In this document: positions 32,812-41,284 of the stretch, in pieces
Position numbering within the stretch: position 1 is the first letter of the stretch
Layout of the letters: every line of letters starts with the position of its first letter
Assembly: GCA_964628185.1 (NCBI GenBank)
Contig: CAZVLQ010000011.1
Span: forward strand, 1-61,377
DNA length: 61,377 bases
Origin: CAZVLQ01 sp964628185
GTDB taxonomy: Bacteria > Pseudomonadota > Zetaproteobacteria > Mariprofundales > Mariprofundaceae
Direction of reading: 5' to 3'
Position numbers and translations under genes: made by a program
The notes under the pieces: model-generated
What the model saw: the letters and a program-made list of their open reading frames with translations, nothing else
What the model was told of the DNA's origin: nothing
The model's database searches: none

Positions 32812-34277
32812 TACATGCCTCCGAAGGCGCGCGGGCTTCGCTTCGTCCAGTCCGTCGCGGCTTCATAGGCGGATGCGGCGGACAACAGCACGTCTTCGCG
32901 CCAGGCCGGTGCAATCCATTGCAGGCCTACGGGCAGATCACCGGAAAAGCCGCAGGGCTGGGACAGCCCCGGCAGGCCGGCGAGATTGACCGCTATTGTA
33001 AAGATGTCGGACAGGTACATGGTCAGGGGGTCGCCGGTTTTCTCACCAATCCTGAATGCCGGCACGGGGGAGGTGGGCGTGGCGATGACATCCACCCGTT
33101 CAAAGGCATCGAGGAAATCACGTCGAATCAACGTACGCACCTGTTGCGCCTTCTTGTAATAGGCATCGTAGTAGCCGGAAGAGAGCGCAAATGTACCGGT
33201 GAGGATACGGCGCTTGACCTCGGCGCCGAAGCCTTCATTCCGGCTGCGGGTGTACATGTCCGGCAAATCATCGGGATTCTCGCAGCGGTGACCGAAGCGG
33301 ACGCCGTCATAGCGGGAAAGATTGGCCGATGCCTCGGAAGGTGCGATGACATAATAGGCGGCCACGGCGCATCGGGTATGCGGCAGGGAGATATCAATAA
33401 TTTCCGCACCCATGTTCGCGCATTGTTCCAGCGCCGCTTCGACGGAGGCGCGCACGTCCGCATCCATGCCGTCCACGAAGTATTCCCCCGGCCTGCCGAT
33501 CTTCAGGCCTTTCATGTCGCCTCCGGCACCGGTGCCGAGCCAGTCCACCGCCGGTGCATTGGCCACGCTGGTTGCATCGGCCGGATCGTGACCACAGATC
33601 ACGGCGGCGATCATGGCCGTATCATGCACCGTTCGCGTCATCGAGCCGGCCTGATCGAGTGAGGAGGCGAAGGCGATGATGCCGCGGCGGGAAACCCGGC
33701 CATAGGTCGGTTTGAGACCCGTAATGCCGCAGAGCGCCGCCGGCTGGCGGATCGAGCCGCCCGTATCCGTGCCGAGTGCGGCGGGCGCAAGCCCCGCGGC
33801 GACGACCGCGGCCGAGCCGCCGGAGGAGCCGCCGGGGATGCAGTCGGTATTCCACGGGTTGCGGCAGGGGCCGAAGGCGGATGTCTCCGTGCTGGATCCC
33901 ATGGCGAATTCGTCCATATTGGTTTTGCCCAGCAGCACTGCACCCGCACGCCTGAGCAGCGTGATGACGTGGGCGTCATACGGGGCGTGGAATCCCTTAA
34001 GGATATTCGAGCAGCACTGCGTCGGCCCATCACGGGTGCAGAAAATATCCTTGACGGCAATCGGCAGGCCCTCGAGAGGGCGGGCGCCGTTTTTGGCCCG
34101 ATAGCGGTCGGAGGCCTCGGCCTGGGCAAGTACATGCGCCGCATCTATATGGACAAAGGCGTTCAGGGCATCATTATGGGCGTCAATACGATCCAGACAG
34201 GTCCGGGCTGCTTCCCGCGCCGAAATATCGCCGCCGTCCAGCCGGGTTTTCAGTTCCGCCAGCGTTGAAAAAGGCAT
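32811..34277 (-). CDS. gatA: Aspartyl/glutamyl-tRNA amidotransferase subunit A
   Basis: GatA releases ammonia from glutamine or asparagine for the amidation done by GatB. The 488-residue amidase-signature protein has the catalytic lysine in PIAVKDIFCT, and the Ser-cisSer pair in GGSSGGSAAVVAAGLAP with GTDTGGSIRQPA. It starts 1 bp after the gatC stop. Presence of GatCAB implies that at least one of GlnRS or AsnRS is missing or supplemented. Confidence 0.97.
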   Translation of the reverse strand: MPFSTLAELKTRLDGGDISAREAARTCLDRIDAHNDALNAFVHIDAAHVLAQAEASDRYRAKNGARPLEGLPIAVKDIFCTRDGPTQCCSNILKGFHAPYDAHVITLLRRAGAVLLGKTNMDEFAMGSSTETSAFGPCRNPWNTDCIPGGSSGGSAAVVAAGLAPAALGTDTGGSIRQPAALCGITGLKPTYGRVSRRGIIAFASSLDQAGSMTRTVHDTAMIAAVICGHDPADATSVANAPAVDWLGTGAGGDMKGLKIGRPGEYFVDGMDADVRASVEAALEQCANMGAEIIDISLPHTRCAVAAYYVIAPSEASANLSRYDGVRFGHRCENPDDLPDMYTRSRNEGFGAEVKRRILTGTFALSSGYYDAYYKKAQQVRTLIRRDFLDAFERVDVIATPTSPVPAFRIGEKTGDPLTMYLSDIFTIAVNLAGLPGLSQPCGFSGDLPVGLQWIAPAWREDVLLSAASAYEAATDWTKRSPRAFGGM

Positions 34278-34556
34278 TTACTCAATCACCTTCGGAACGA
34301 CATAGAGTCCGGAATCAGTTTTCGGTGCGGGCGCCAGCAATTCATTCCTGCGGTTCGTGTTTGTCACAACATCAGTGCGCAGGGGCATGGCCGCATCATG
34401 TGGATGCGCGGTTTCGGCGATGCCCTCGGTCCTGATCTCCTGCAGCGTGTTTACGTAGCCGAGGATAGTTGCCAGCTGGGGTCCGAGTTCGGCGGCTTCA
34501 CCGTCCGTCAGGCGGATGCGGGCCAGCATCGCCACTTTTTTTACATCGATTTTCAT
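34278..34556 (-). CDS. gatC: Aspartyl/glutamyl-tRNA amidotransferase subunit C
   Basis: The 92-residue protein has the GatC pattern: MKIDVKKVAMLARIRLTDGEA at the N-terminus, then LQEIRTEGIAETAHPH and ending in PKTDSGLYVVPKVIE. It wraps around GatA and stabilises the complex. It is the first gene of the operon; its 135-bp upstream region separates it from the monooxygenase-like gene on the same strand. Confidence 0.95.
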   Translation of the reverse strand: MKIDVKKVAMLARIRLTDGEAAELGPQLATILGYVNTLQEIRTEGIAETAHPHDAAMPLRTDVVTNTNRRNELLAPAPKTDSGLYVVPKVIE

Positions 34557-34691
34557 ATCGTTTACCCCTGGATTTCAAGGTGGCGAAGCATAGACGCCCG
34601 CTTTGTTTTTCTCTAGCGGAAACATGAACGTGGCAACAATGGTGAGTCAAACAGGCCAGGGAAAAATCGGTACGAATGATCGGGTCTCGTA

Positions 34692-35006
34692 TTATGCACC
34701 CGAATCCAGAACCGTTTCAAATACTTCGATCTTGCCGGGTCCGAGATACATGCCTTCAGGCGCCTTGCGGGCTCTTGCATGCGCTTCCCTGAAGGCATCG
34801 CTTTTCGTCCAGGCCATAAAGGCTTCTTTTGACTCCCAGAATGTCAGAACAATATGACGGTCGCTGCTCTCCTCCACGGGCCTGAGCACCATGTTGCGGA
34901 TAAATCCCGGCGCCTTGTCCACGAGTCCGATACGTTCGGCAAAGCGCTTCTCGAATGCATCGCAAAATTCAGGGTTGACCGGAATACGGTTCATCGTGAC
35001 AAACAT
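34692..35006 (-). CDS. Antibiotic biosynthesis monooxygenase-domain protein (HmoA/IsdG-like)
   Basis: ATG 35006 follows AGGAGG at 5 bp, so the longer frame to 35039 is rejected. The 104-residue protein is a dimeric ferredoxin-like fold: MFVTMNRIPVNPEF, FEKRFAERIGLVDKAPGFIRNMVLRP and HIVLTFWESKEAFMAWTKSDAFREAH. The VLTFWESKEAFMAW segment is typical of ABM proteins, including heme-degrading HmoA/IsdG types, but the fold also covers other enzymes. No heme operon is adjacent. Confidence 0.8.
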   Translation of the reverse strand: MFVTMNRIPVNPEFCDAFEKRFAERIGLVDKAPGFIRNMVLRPVEESSDRHIVLTFWESKEAFMAWTKSDAFREAHARARKAPEGMYLGPGKIEVFETVLDSGA

Positions 35007-35076
35007 ATGTCCTCCTGCTCGCTCGGGATGAGCGTGCAAACAATATTGCGCTCATTTCGGGGGCCGTCAAACATGC

Positions 35077-35808
35077 TTACGGGTTCACAGCCGCCGGTGA
35101 ACGGACGGGTTGCCGGATCAGGGCAACAATTTCCCTGTACAATGCCAGGTGATCGAAACCTCTTCTGCGTGAAAACGGATTCAGCCGGATATTCATGCCG
35201 ATCAGTTCAAAGTGATCCGCTCTCAGCGTGCGCAGGTGTTCGCCCCAGCGGGCGGATGCGACCGAGACCTGCGAATCATTCTCGCCTTCCATACGATCGA
35301 TCACCCGGCCATGGCGTCGCGCAAGCCATGGCTGCTCACGCAGGGGACGTGCGGCTGAATAGCTGCGATAGATAATTTCCGGCCTGTTCGGCGTATTGTC
35401 GTTGAATATCTGCATGGACTTGCGTGTAAGATCGGCAACGGCAGGCAGGTGGCGAAAGGGGGAATACCACAACGTCAGTTCGTAGTCGGCGGCGGCCGAG
35501 CCATGGTGGGGGGTGGCCAGCGTGGTCAGACTGGCTGTCTTTTCGTAGCCCCCCAGATGGGTAATATAGTAACGCGCATCCAGCCCGCCCATGGAATGAG
35601 CGATAAAATGTAACGGACCCGGCACGCCTTCCATCCGGGCTGCGAGCGCCCTGGCGCGGCGTACAATGGACTGGCCCCAGGGAAGCCGGGGGGCCAGAAC
35701 GTCCCAGCCCATTTCAGTCAGCATGGCGCCGACGCCGTGGAAATATTCCCACCACAGCAACCTGGGAACGCCAAGCATCCCGTGCAGCAGGACGATTCGT
35801 GGCCGCAT
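35077..35808 (-). CDS. Alpha/beta hydrolase, lipase-like
   Basis: The 243-residue protein opens with VLLHGMLGVPRLLWW (oxyanion-hole HG) and has the nucleophile elbow AHSMGGLDARYYI (Ser ~72), followed by TLATPHHGSAAADYEL, like bacterial triacylglycerol lipases and esterases. A later Asp (ENDSQVSVASARWG) and His (RADHFELIGM) complete a likely triad. It has no signal peptide, so it should be cytoplasmic. The ATG overlaps the purF stop by one base. Its substrate cannot be told. Confidence 0.8.
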   Translation of the reverse strand: MRPRIVLLHGMLGVPRLLWWEYFHGVGAMLTEMGWDVLAPRLPWGQSIVRRARALAARMEGVPGPLHFIAHSMGGLDARYYITHLGGYEKTASLTTLATPHHGSAAADYELTLWYSPFRHLPAVADLTRKSMQIFNDNTPNRPEIIYRSYSAARPLREQPWLARRHGRVIDRMEGENDSQVSVASARWGEHLRTLRADHFELIGMNIRLNPFSRRRGFDHLALYREIVALIRQPVRSPAAVNP

Positions 35809-37229
35809 CAGCTGTCACGGTTCGAAAAGTGCAGCAATGACAACTGGGGCGAACGCGGTCCCTCGATGGGCACGGGATAGTTTCCCGAAAAGCAGGCATC
35901 GCAATATTTGCTTCTGGGCTTGCCCACCGCCCGATAAAGGCCTTCGAACGAGACGAAGGCCAGGGAGTCCGCGTCAATAGCCTTGCACATTCCGGCGATA
36001 TCCATCTTGTTGGCCATAAGCTTGTCGGCATCCGGCGTGTCAATGCCGTAAAAACAGGAGTGTCTGGTGGGGGGGCTGGAAATGCGCATATGCACCTCCC
36101 TGGCCCCGGCCTTGCGCACCATTTCAACGATTTTCCGGCTGGTGGTGCCGCGTACGATAGAGTCATCCACCAGCACCACGCGCCTGCCAGCTATGAGATC
36201 CCGATTGGGATTCAGCTTGAGCTTAACACCGAAATGCCGGATGGATTGCCTTGGTTCGATAAATGTGCGGCCAACATAATGGTTGCGGATCAGGCCCATC
36301 TGGAATGGCAGGCCCGAGCCTTCCGCATAACCCATGGCCGGTGGCGTGCCGGAATCCGGCACCGGTACCACGATATCGGCATCCACGGGCGCTTCTTTCG
36401 CCAGTTCAACGCCGATCCGGTAGCGGGCCTGGTACACATTCACACCCTCCAGCGTGGAATCGGGCCTGGCGAAGTATACATATTCAAACACGCAGAATTT
36501 GCCTTCGGAGCGGACGAACGGCCGCAGGCTGCGCAGGCCATACTTGTCGATAATCACCATTTCTCCCGGCTCCACATCGCGCACAAACTCCGCCCCGACA
36601 AGATCGAAGGCGCAGGTTTCCGAGGACAGAATCCAGGCATCATCAAGCTTGCCAAGCACCAGCGGGCGTATGCCATGCCGGTCGCGCACGCCGATAAGCC
36701 GTGTTTCGGTCAGCGTCAGCAGGGAGAAGGCGCCGGACAGACGCTGCAAGGCATCGGTCAGGCGTGCCTCGGCGGTTTCACCCCTGCTTTTGGCAGCCAG
36801 ATGTATAACAACCTCGGTATCCGAGGTGGACTGGAAGATGGATCCGGATGCCTCCAGCTCCTTGCGTAATTCAGTGGCATTGATGATATTGCCATTGTGG
36901 CAGATCGCCATGCCGCCATGGGCGTACTGGAAGGTGAACGGCTGGCAGTTACGCAGGTCGGAGTCGCCCGCGGTGGAATAACGCACATGCCCGATGCTGC
37001 TTTTGCCGCAACTTAAGCGCTTGATGTCCTGCTTTTTGAAAATATCAGCCACAAGTCCCATATCCTTGTGGCTGTTGAAATCGCGTCCGTCGGTGGAAAC
37101 AATACCGGCGGACTCCTGGCCGCGGTGCTGCAGGGCATACAGCCCGAGGTAGGTAAGATTGGCGGCTTCGGGGTGATTGAAGACGCCAAAGACGCCGCAT
37201 TCATCGTGAAAATGATCGTTCCACATCAA
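35808..37229 (-). CDS. purF: Amidophosphoribosyltransferase, Fe-S (Bacillus-type) class
   Basis: PurF makes phosphoribosylamine from PRPP and glutamine, the first step of purine synthesis. The 473-residue protein has a 10-residue propeptide before Cys11 (DECGVFGVF), LQHRGQESAGI, and the PRPP loop VVLVDDSIVRGTTS. Four cysteines (246 in FCVFEYVYFARPDS, 392 in SCFYGIDTPD, 443 and 446 in KYCDACFSGNYP) match the [4Fe-4S] ligands of the B. subtilis enzyme. The E. coli class lacks both propeptide and cluster. It is coupled to cvpA by ATGA. Confidence 0.96.
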   Translation of the reverse strand: MMWNDHFHDECGVFGVFNHPEAANLTYLGLYALQHRGQESAGIVSTDGRDFNSHKDMGLVADIFKKQDIKRLSCGKSSIGHVRYSTAGDSDLRNCQPFTFQYAHGGMAICHNGNIINATELRKELEASGSIFQSTSDTEVVIHLAAKSRGETAEARLTDALQRLSGAFSLLTLTETRLIGVRDRHGIRPLVLGKLDDAWILSSETCAFDLVGAEFVRDVEPGEMVIIDKYGLRSLRPFVRSEGKFCVFEYVYFARPDSTLEGVNVYQARYRIGVELAKEAPVDADIVVPVPDSGTPPAMGYAEGSGLPFQMGLIRNHYVGRTFIEPRQSIRHFGVKLKLNPNRDLIAGRRVVLVDDSIVRGTTSRKIVEMVRKAGAREVHMRISSPPTRHSCFYGIDTPDADKLMANKMDIAGMCKAIDADSLAFVSFEGLYRAVGKPRSKYCDACFSGNYPVPIEGPRSPQLSLLHFSNRDS

Positions 37230-37771
37230 GGCATGCTCTCGCGAATAATGGATTTCAGGGCCTTTCTATCCATGGCGGGAGAGCCTTTCCGACGTGAAAA
37301 GGGATAGTCCGCGGGGATGGCCCTGCCCAGCAGATTTCCCATTTCGATGGCATAGGGCGTCAGCATGCTTTTTTTCATCCACGGCCTGTCCGCACCGGCA
37401 TAGGAAGTGTAGATGAGAAAGAACAGGCCAATCAGCAACAGTCCCCGGGCCAGGCCGAAAAACACGCCCAGCGTGCGGTCGGCGGCGCTCAGGTCGGACA
37501 TATCCACCAGTTTCCTGATCAGGGCACCGATCATCGACACCAGCACCATGACTATGATGAAAATCAGGACAAAGGCGATGATATTGGCGACCGTGGTGCT
37601 TTTTATCCAGTCATCCATGTAGTCCGCAACCATGCCGGACGCGCGGCCGGCGGCGAAAAAGGCGGCAATAAGACCGGTCAGTGAAATAATTTCACGCACA
37701 AATCCCCGCCACAGGGACAACACCATGGACAACCCGACAATGGCGAGCAACAGATAGTCAAATAAGTTCAA
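37226..37771 (-). CDS. cvpA: Colicin V production family protein CvpA
   Basis: The likely start is TTG 37771, with GAGGGC 5 bp upstream just at the radA stop; longer versions lie inside radA. The 181-residue protein has four membrane segments (FDYLLLAIVGLSMVLSLW, SLTGLIAAFFAAG, ANIIAFVLIFIIVMVLVSMI, GLLLIGLFFLIYTSY) and the family pattern LWRGFVREI and LGVFFGLARG. The function is envelope-related and poorly defined. cvpA-purF adjacency is conserved in gammaproteobacteria. Confidence 0.92.
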   Translation of the reverse strand: MNLFDYLLLAIVGLSMVLSLWRGFVREIISLTGLIAAFFAAGRASGMVADYMDDWIKSTTVANIIAFVLIFIIVMVLVSMIGALIRKLVDMSDLSAADRTLGVFFGLARGLLLIGLFFLIYTSYAGADRPWMKKSMLTPYAIEMGNLLGRAIPADYPFSRRKGSPAMDRKALKSIIRESMP

Positions 37772-37778
37772 GACGCCC

Positions 37779-39170
37779 TCAAACCAGTCCTGCCTGCGCG
37801 GCGTCGGCCATATTGCGCACCGGCTGGCAGCGCATATGGTCCTTGCCCTGGGCGGCGATTGTAACAGTGATGTCCGCCTTACGCACCCTTGCATGGTTTT
37901 CTTTCGGCAGCAGCAGTTGGGTGAAGCCGAGGCTGGCCGCCTCTCTGGCCCGGGCCTCGGGTCTGCCGACGGGACGCACTTCTCCGGTCAGCCCCACCTC
38001 GCCGAAGGTCGCCATATCCGCGGGCATGGGCTGTTCCCGGTAGGCGGAAATGATGGCCAGCATGACCGCAAGATCTGCCGCGGGTTCCAGGATGCGTGCA
38101 CCGCCCACCACATTGACATAGACATCCTGCTGACCAAGCGGCAGGCCGATACGCCGTTCGAGTACGGCCGTCAGCATGGAAACACGGCCGGAGTCCAGAC
38201 CCACGGCGCTGCGTTTGGGGGTGGCGTAAACCGTGGGTGCGACCAGGGCCTGAACCTCCACCAGCAGCGGACGGGTACCTTCCATACAGGCGAGGATCAC
38301 GGAACCGGGCACATCTGCGGCCCGTTCGGCCAGAAATATCCTTGACGCATCCCGGATACCGGCCAGTCCCGTATCGCGCATTTCAAAAATGCCGATTTCA
38401 CCCGCCGGACCGAAACGGTTTTTCACGGCGCGCAGAATACGGTGGGCATGTCCGCGGTCGCCCTCGAAATACAGCACCGCATCCACCATGTGTTCCAGCA
38501 CTCTGGGTCCGGCGATGGATCCGTCCTTGGTGACATGGCCCACCAGCAACAGGGCATGACCATTCTGTTTGGCGCTCCGGATCAGCGCCGCGGCGCAATC
38601 GCGCACCTGCGCGACGGTCCCGGGAGCGCTGCTCAGACGTGAGGTTGCGGCGGTCTGGATTGAGTCGATGATGACGGTGGCGGGCCTCAGCTTGCCAATG
38701 GTGGCCAGAATGGATTCCAGATCATTGCCCGCGGCAAGGTGGATTCCATCATGGCGGGCATGAATGCGTTCTCCGCGTAGTCTGACCTGTTGCGGTGATT
38801 CCTCTCCGGTGACATACAGCACCAGCCCCTGCTCGGCCAGATGGCGGGATGCCTGCAACAGCAACGTGGATTTTCCGATGCCGGGATCACCGCCGATCAG
38901 TACTGCCGAGCCGGGCACGAGACCACCACCCAGCACACGGTCCAGTTCATGCATGCCGCTGGCCCGGCGTGGTGACTTGCTGCAGTCGATATTCGTGATC
39001 GGCGTCGCCGCAAGCGGCCCGGCCTTTCCGCCGCGGGTCAGTGTTGCTTCAAGCTGCTGCTCGGTGATGGTATTCCAGGACTGGCAGTCCGGACATTTGC
39101 CCATCCATTTTCGATGCTCGGCGCCACAGGCCTGGCAAACGAAGATGCTGGTCATGGAGGATTTCACCAT
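37779..39170 (-). CDS. radA: DNA repair protein RadA (Sms)
   Basis: RadA is a hexameric ATPase promoting branch migration in recombination. It has an N-terminal zinc finger (CQACGAEHRKWMGKCPDCQSW), a RecA-like core with GGDPGIGKSTLL and the KNRFG motif (RAVKNRFGPAGEIGIFEM), and a C-terminal Lon-protease-like domain (YVNVVGGARILEPAADLAVMLAIISAYR, located ~350-380). ATG 39170 gives 463 residues; ATG 39155 (MTSIFVC) is an equally credible start. It is the first gene of radA-cvpA-purF. Confidence 0.96.
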   Translation of the reverse strand: MVKSSMTSIFVCQACGAEHRKWMGKCPDCQSWNTITEQQLEATLTRGGKAGPLAATPITNIDCSKSPRRASGMHELDRVLGGGLVPGSAVLIGGDPGIGKSTLLLQASRHLAEQGLVLYVTGEESPQQVRLRGERIHARHDGIHLAAGNDLESILATIGKLRPATVIIDSIQTAATSRLSSAPGTVAQVRDCAAALIRSAKQNGHALLLVGHVTKDGSIAGPRVLEHMVDAVLYFEGDRGHAHRILRAVKNRFGPAGEIGIFEMRDTGLAGIRDASRIFLAERAADVPGSVILACMEGTRPLLVEVQALVAPTVYATPKRSAVGLDSGRVSMLTAVLERRIGLPLGQQDVYVNVVGGARILEPAADLAVMLAIISAYREQPMPADMATFGEVGLTGEVRPVGRPEARAREAASLGFTQLLLPKENHARVRKADITVTIAAQGKDHMRCQPVRNMADAAQAGLV

Positions 39171-39210
39171 GCGCGCATGGTAGCGTTATTCCAGCCATTT
39201 GGGCAGGGTA

Positions 39211-39238
39211 TTGACACACAGCGCCCTGTGCGTACATT
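39211..39238 (+). promoter_or_regulatory. Sigma70 promoter of rpsT
   Basis: A consensus TTGACA (39211-39216) and TACATT (39233-39238) are 16 bp apart and lie about 60 bp upstream of rpsT. Inferred from sequence. Confidence 0.65.
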
Positions 39239-39297
39239 TCCCCGCCCTGAGATCATGCGTGTACGGTTTGACCGTTACCGCTAAAGGAGAGTGAACT

Positions 39298-39564
39298 TTG
39301 GCAAATCATGCTTCCGCTGAAAAGCGGACCCGGCAGAATGAGAAGCGGCGCCTGTACAACCGTATGCGCAAGGGTGCGATGCGCACCGCCATTAAAAGCG
39401 TGATCACTGCCGTGGAAGCCGGCGATAAGGATGCGGCCGGCACGGCGCTGAAGAACGCCATCCCCCTGATTGATCAGGCCGGCCGGAAAGGCGTGATCCA
39501 TCAGCGCCAGGCATCCCGCCGTGTTTCACGCCTGACCGCAAAAGTTCGGGATATGTCCGCCTGA
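39298..39564 (+). CDS. rpsT: 30S ribosomal protein S20
   Basis: S20 is a primary 16S rRNA-binding protein. The 88-residue protein MANHASAEKRTRQNEKRR...SAIKSVITAVEAGDKDAA-type sequence is standard. The start codon is TTG (39298), preceded by GGAGAG; a non-ATG start is also known for E. coli rpsT, where it is tied to autogenous translational control, so the same may apply here. It is monocistronic, with a promoter at 39211-39238 and a terminator at 39588-39613. Confidence 0.97.
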   Translation: MANHASAEKRTRQNEKRRLYNRMRKGAMRTAIKSVITAVEAGDKDAAGTALKNAIPLIDQAGRKGVIHQRQASRRVSRLTAKVRDMSA

Positions 39565-39584
39565 GCTCTGGTCTTCTTCTCTTT

Positions 39585-40715
39585 TCAAACCCCGCCGGAA
39601 GGCGGGTTTTTTGTGCGCCGAATCAGGCCTGAACCGGACAGGAGAAAAGTAATCGGTTGCCCGGCCGCTCGGCATCGTCTGACCTCGGTGCGCAACTGGC
39701 CACAGGCGGCTGAAATGTCACGTCCGCGGGATTCGCGCACGACGGCCACCTTGCCTGCCTCCGATAAAATACGGCGGAATGCCGAAACCCGACCGACATC
39801 CGGCCGCCTGAACGGACTGGCGGCAAATTCATTGAAGGGCAGCAGGTTGATGGTGCCGGGAATATTCTCAAGCAGTCCGGTCAGACGCCGGGCATCGGCA
39901 TCCGAGTCGTTAATGCCGGCAAGCATGACATACTCGATCAGGATGCGTTTTCTCATTTCGCGCGCGAAGACGCCGGCCCAGTGCAGCACTTCGGCAATCG
40001 GCCAGCGTCTGTTGATGGGCATGATCCGGTTACGCACCTCATCGCTGGTGGCGTTGAGAGAGAGGGCGAGATTGCAGGGCAGGCGATCCCTTGCCATGCG
40101 CCGGATTCCAGGCACATGTCCCGCGCTTGATGCCGTCACCCTGCGAGGCGAGAAGGCCAGACCCTGTGGATCCGTCACAATACGGATGAAGCGGGCCATT
40201 TCCTCGTAATTGTGCATGGGCTCGCCCATACCCATCAACACAAGATTGCGGGCGCGCCGGCCGTAGATATCCGGACATGCCATAACCTGGGCCACCATTT
40301 CAGCGGCGCTCAGGTTTCTTACAAGCCCGGCCGTGGCCGTCAGGCAGAAAGCGCAGCCGGCCGCACAGCCGATCTGGGTTGAGATACATTGCGTCAGGCG
40401 GCCCTTGCCCGGAATGATGACGGTTTCCACTTCTCTTCCGTCCGGCATGGCCAGCAGCAGCTTGCGGGTACCGTCGGCTGCGTTTTGCATGGCGAGAATG
40501 CTGACATCCAGCGGTTGCGTGTGCTCCTCAAGCCAGCTGGAAAAGTGCCGGGGCAGGCCGGGGATGCAGCGAATATCATGTTTGCCATGGCGAAAAACAT
40601 GCGCAAAGACCCGTCGGGCATGGACCGTCTTTACCCCGAAAGTTTCACACATGCGTTCAAGATCGGCCCGTTCCATGCCGAGAAGGATACGGGGCTGCTG
40701 ATTTTTAACCGTCAT
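39585..40715 (-). CDS. rlmN: 23S rRNA (A2503-C2) / tRNA (A37-C2) methyltransferase RlmN
   Basis: RlmN is a radical SAM enzyme using two cysteines. The 376-residue protein has HVFRHGKHDIRCIPGLPRHF, the cluster motif in GCAAGCAFCLTATAG, NLVLMGMGEPMHNYE, and near the C-terminus the second catalytic cysteine in RDISAACGQLRTE. The stop lies in the rpsT terminator. Convergent with rpsT; fdxA lies just upstream on the same strand. Confidence 0.95.
   Translation of the reverse strand: MTVKNQQPRILLGMERADLERMCETFGVKTVHARRVFAHVFRHGKHDIRCIPGLPRHFSSWLEEHTQPLDVSILAMQNAADGTRKLLLAMPDGREVETVIIPGKGRLTQCISTQIGCAAGCAFCLTATAGLVRNLSAAEMVAQVMACPDIYGRRARNLVLMGMGEPMHNYEEMARFIRIVTDPQGLAFSPRRVTASSAGHVPGIRRMARDRLPCNLALSLNATSDEVRNRIMPINRRWPIAEVLHWAGVFAREMRKRILIEYVMLAGINDSDADARRLTGLLENIPGTINLLPFNEFAASPFRRPDVGRVSAFRRILSEAGKVAVVRESRGRDISAACGQLRTEVRRCRAAGQPITFLLSGSGLIRRTKNPPSGGV
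39588..39614 (+). terminator. Rho-independent terminator of rpsT
   Basis: The hairpin AACCCCGCC-GGAA-GGCGGGTT ends in TTTTTT. It lies 24 bp after rpsT and overlaps the last codons of the convergent rlmN, which therefore ends RTKNPPSGGV. Confidence 0.9.
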
Positions 40716-40748
40716 TGAAAAACCGGCGGACGGCCTGCCGCGGGCGGG

Positions 40749-41093
40749 CTAAAGCCCGTGTTTGGCTTTGTTGGCCGCAACCTCTTCGGCGGATGGCGGT
40801 TCATGTTCCGTGACTTCGGCAAGCTCGAAATCATCACGGCTGCTGTCACACTGTTCGTTCAATTGAATGTCGCCTTCAAATGTTTCCGGAACATCCTCTT
40901 CCGGGTAGATGGCTTCCCATGGACATTCCGGTTCACACACGGCGCAGTCAATGCATTCCTCGGGAGAAATGTAGAGCATATTGGGATGCTCGTCGCTGAT
41001 TTGTTTGGGCTGGTAGAAACAATCAACGGGACACACGGATACGCAGGCGGTGTCCACACAGTCTACACAAAGCCGGGTAACAACAAAGGCCAT
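40749..41093 (-). CDS. fdxA: Seven-iron ferredoxin FdxA
   Basis: The 114-residue protein starts MAFVVTRLCVDCVDTACVSVCPVDCF, with the CxxxxxxxC...CP pattern of [3Fe-4S]/[4Fe-4S] ferredoxins, then EECIDCAVCEPECPWEAI for the second cluster, and an acidic tail. It is a soluble low-potential electron carrier and could serve the pyruvate:ferredoxin oxidoreductase 1.1 kb away. Its TAG stop lies in the palindrome CGGGCTAAAGCCCG (40745-40758), like other stop-linked TARCCCG sites here. Confidence 0.95.
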   Translation of the reverse strand: MAFVVTRLCVDCVDTACVSVCPVDCFYQPKQISDEHPNMLYISPEECIDCAVCEPECPWEAIYPEEDVPETFEGDIQLNEQCDSSRDDFELAEVTEHEPPSAEEVAANKAKHGL

Positions 41094-41156
41094 GACTACC
41101 TCACTTGATATAAGATTGGTGCGAACAATAGCACAGAAAATTCATGATGGAATACC

Positions 41157-41244
41157 CGGTTCAGGGATCAGGGTTCAGGGATAGGAAGCCTTGAACGCAT
41201 CACCCTCTGAACCCTGACCCCTGACCCCTGAACCCTGACCCCTG
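41157..41244. repeat. CAGGG(AT)TCAGGG direct and inverted repeat
   Basis: A left arm GTTCAGGGATCAGGGTTCAGGG is answered by a right arm with repeated CCCTGACCCCTGAACCCTGACCCC (each split over 41159-41181 and 41210-41243), so the region is both a tandem array of a 7-8 bp unit and a large imperfect hairpin. It fills the gap between fdxA and the BASS transporter. A related CAGGGATCAGGGATCAGGGG lies at 2004-2023. Confidence 0.7.
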
Positions 41245-41284
41245 TTTTGCTTGTATTTCCCGTTCATGTTTGTATAACCGTGGC

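Noticed and set aside
36060..36869. 269-codon plus-strand ORF opposite purF
   Set aside because: It is antisense to the conserved PurF sequence with no family signature or ribosome site.
41157..41244. CRISPR array
   Set aside because: Units are 7-8 bp with no spacers of constant length and no cas genes nearby.
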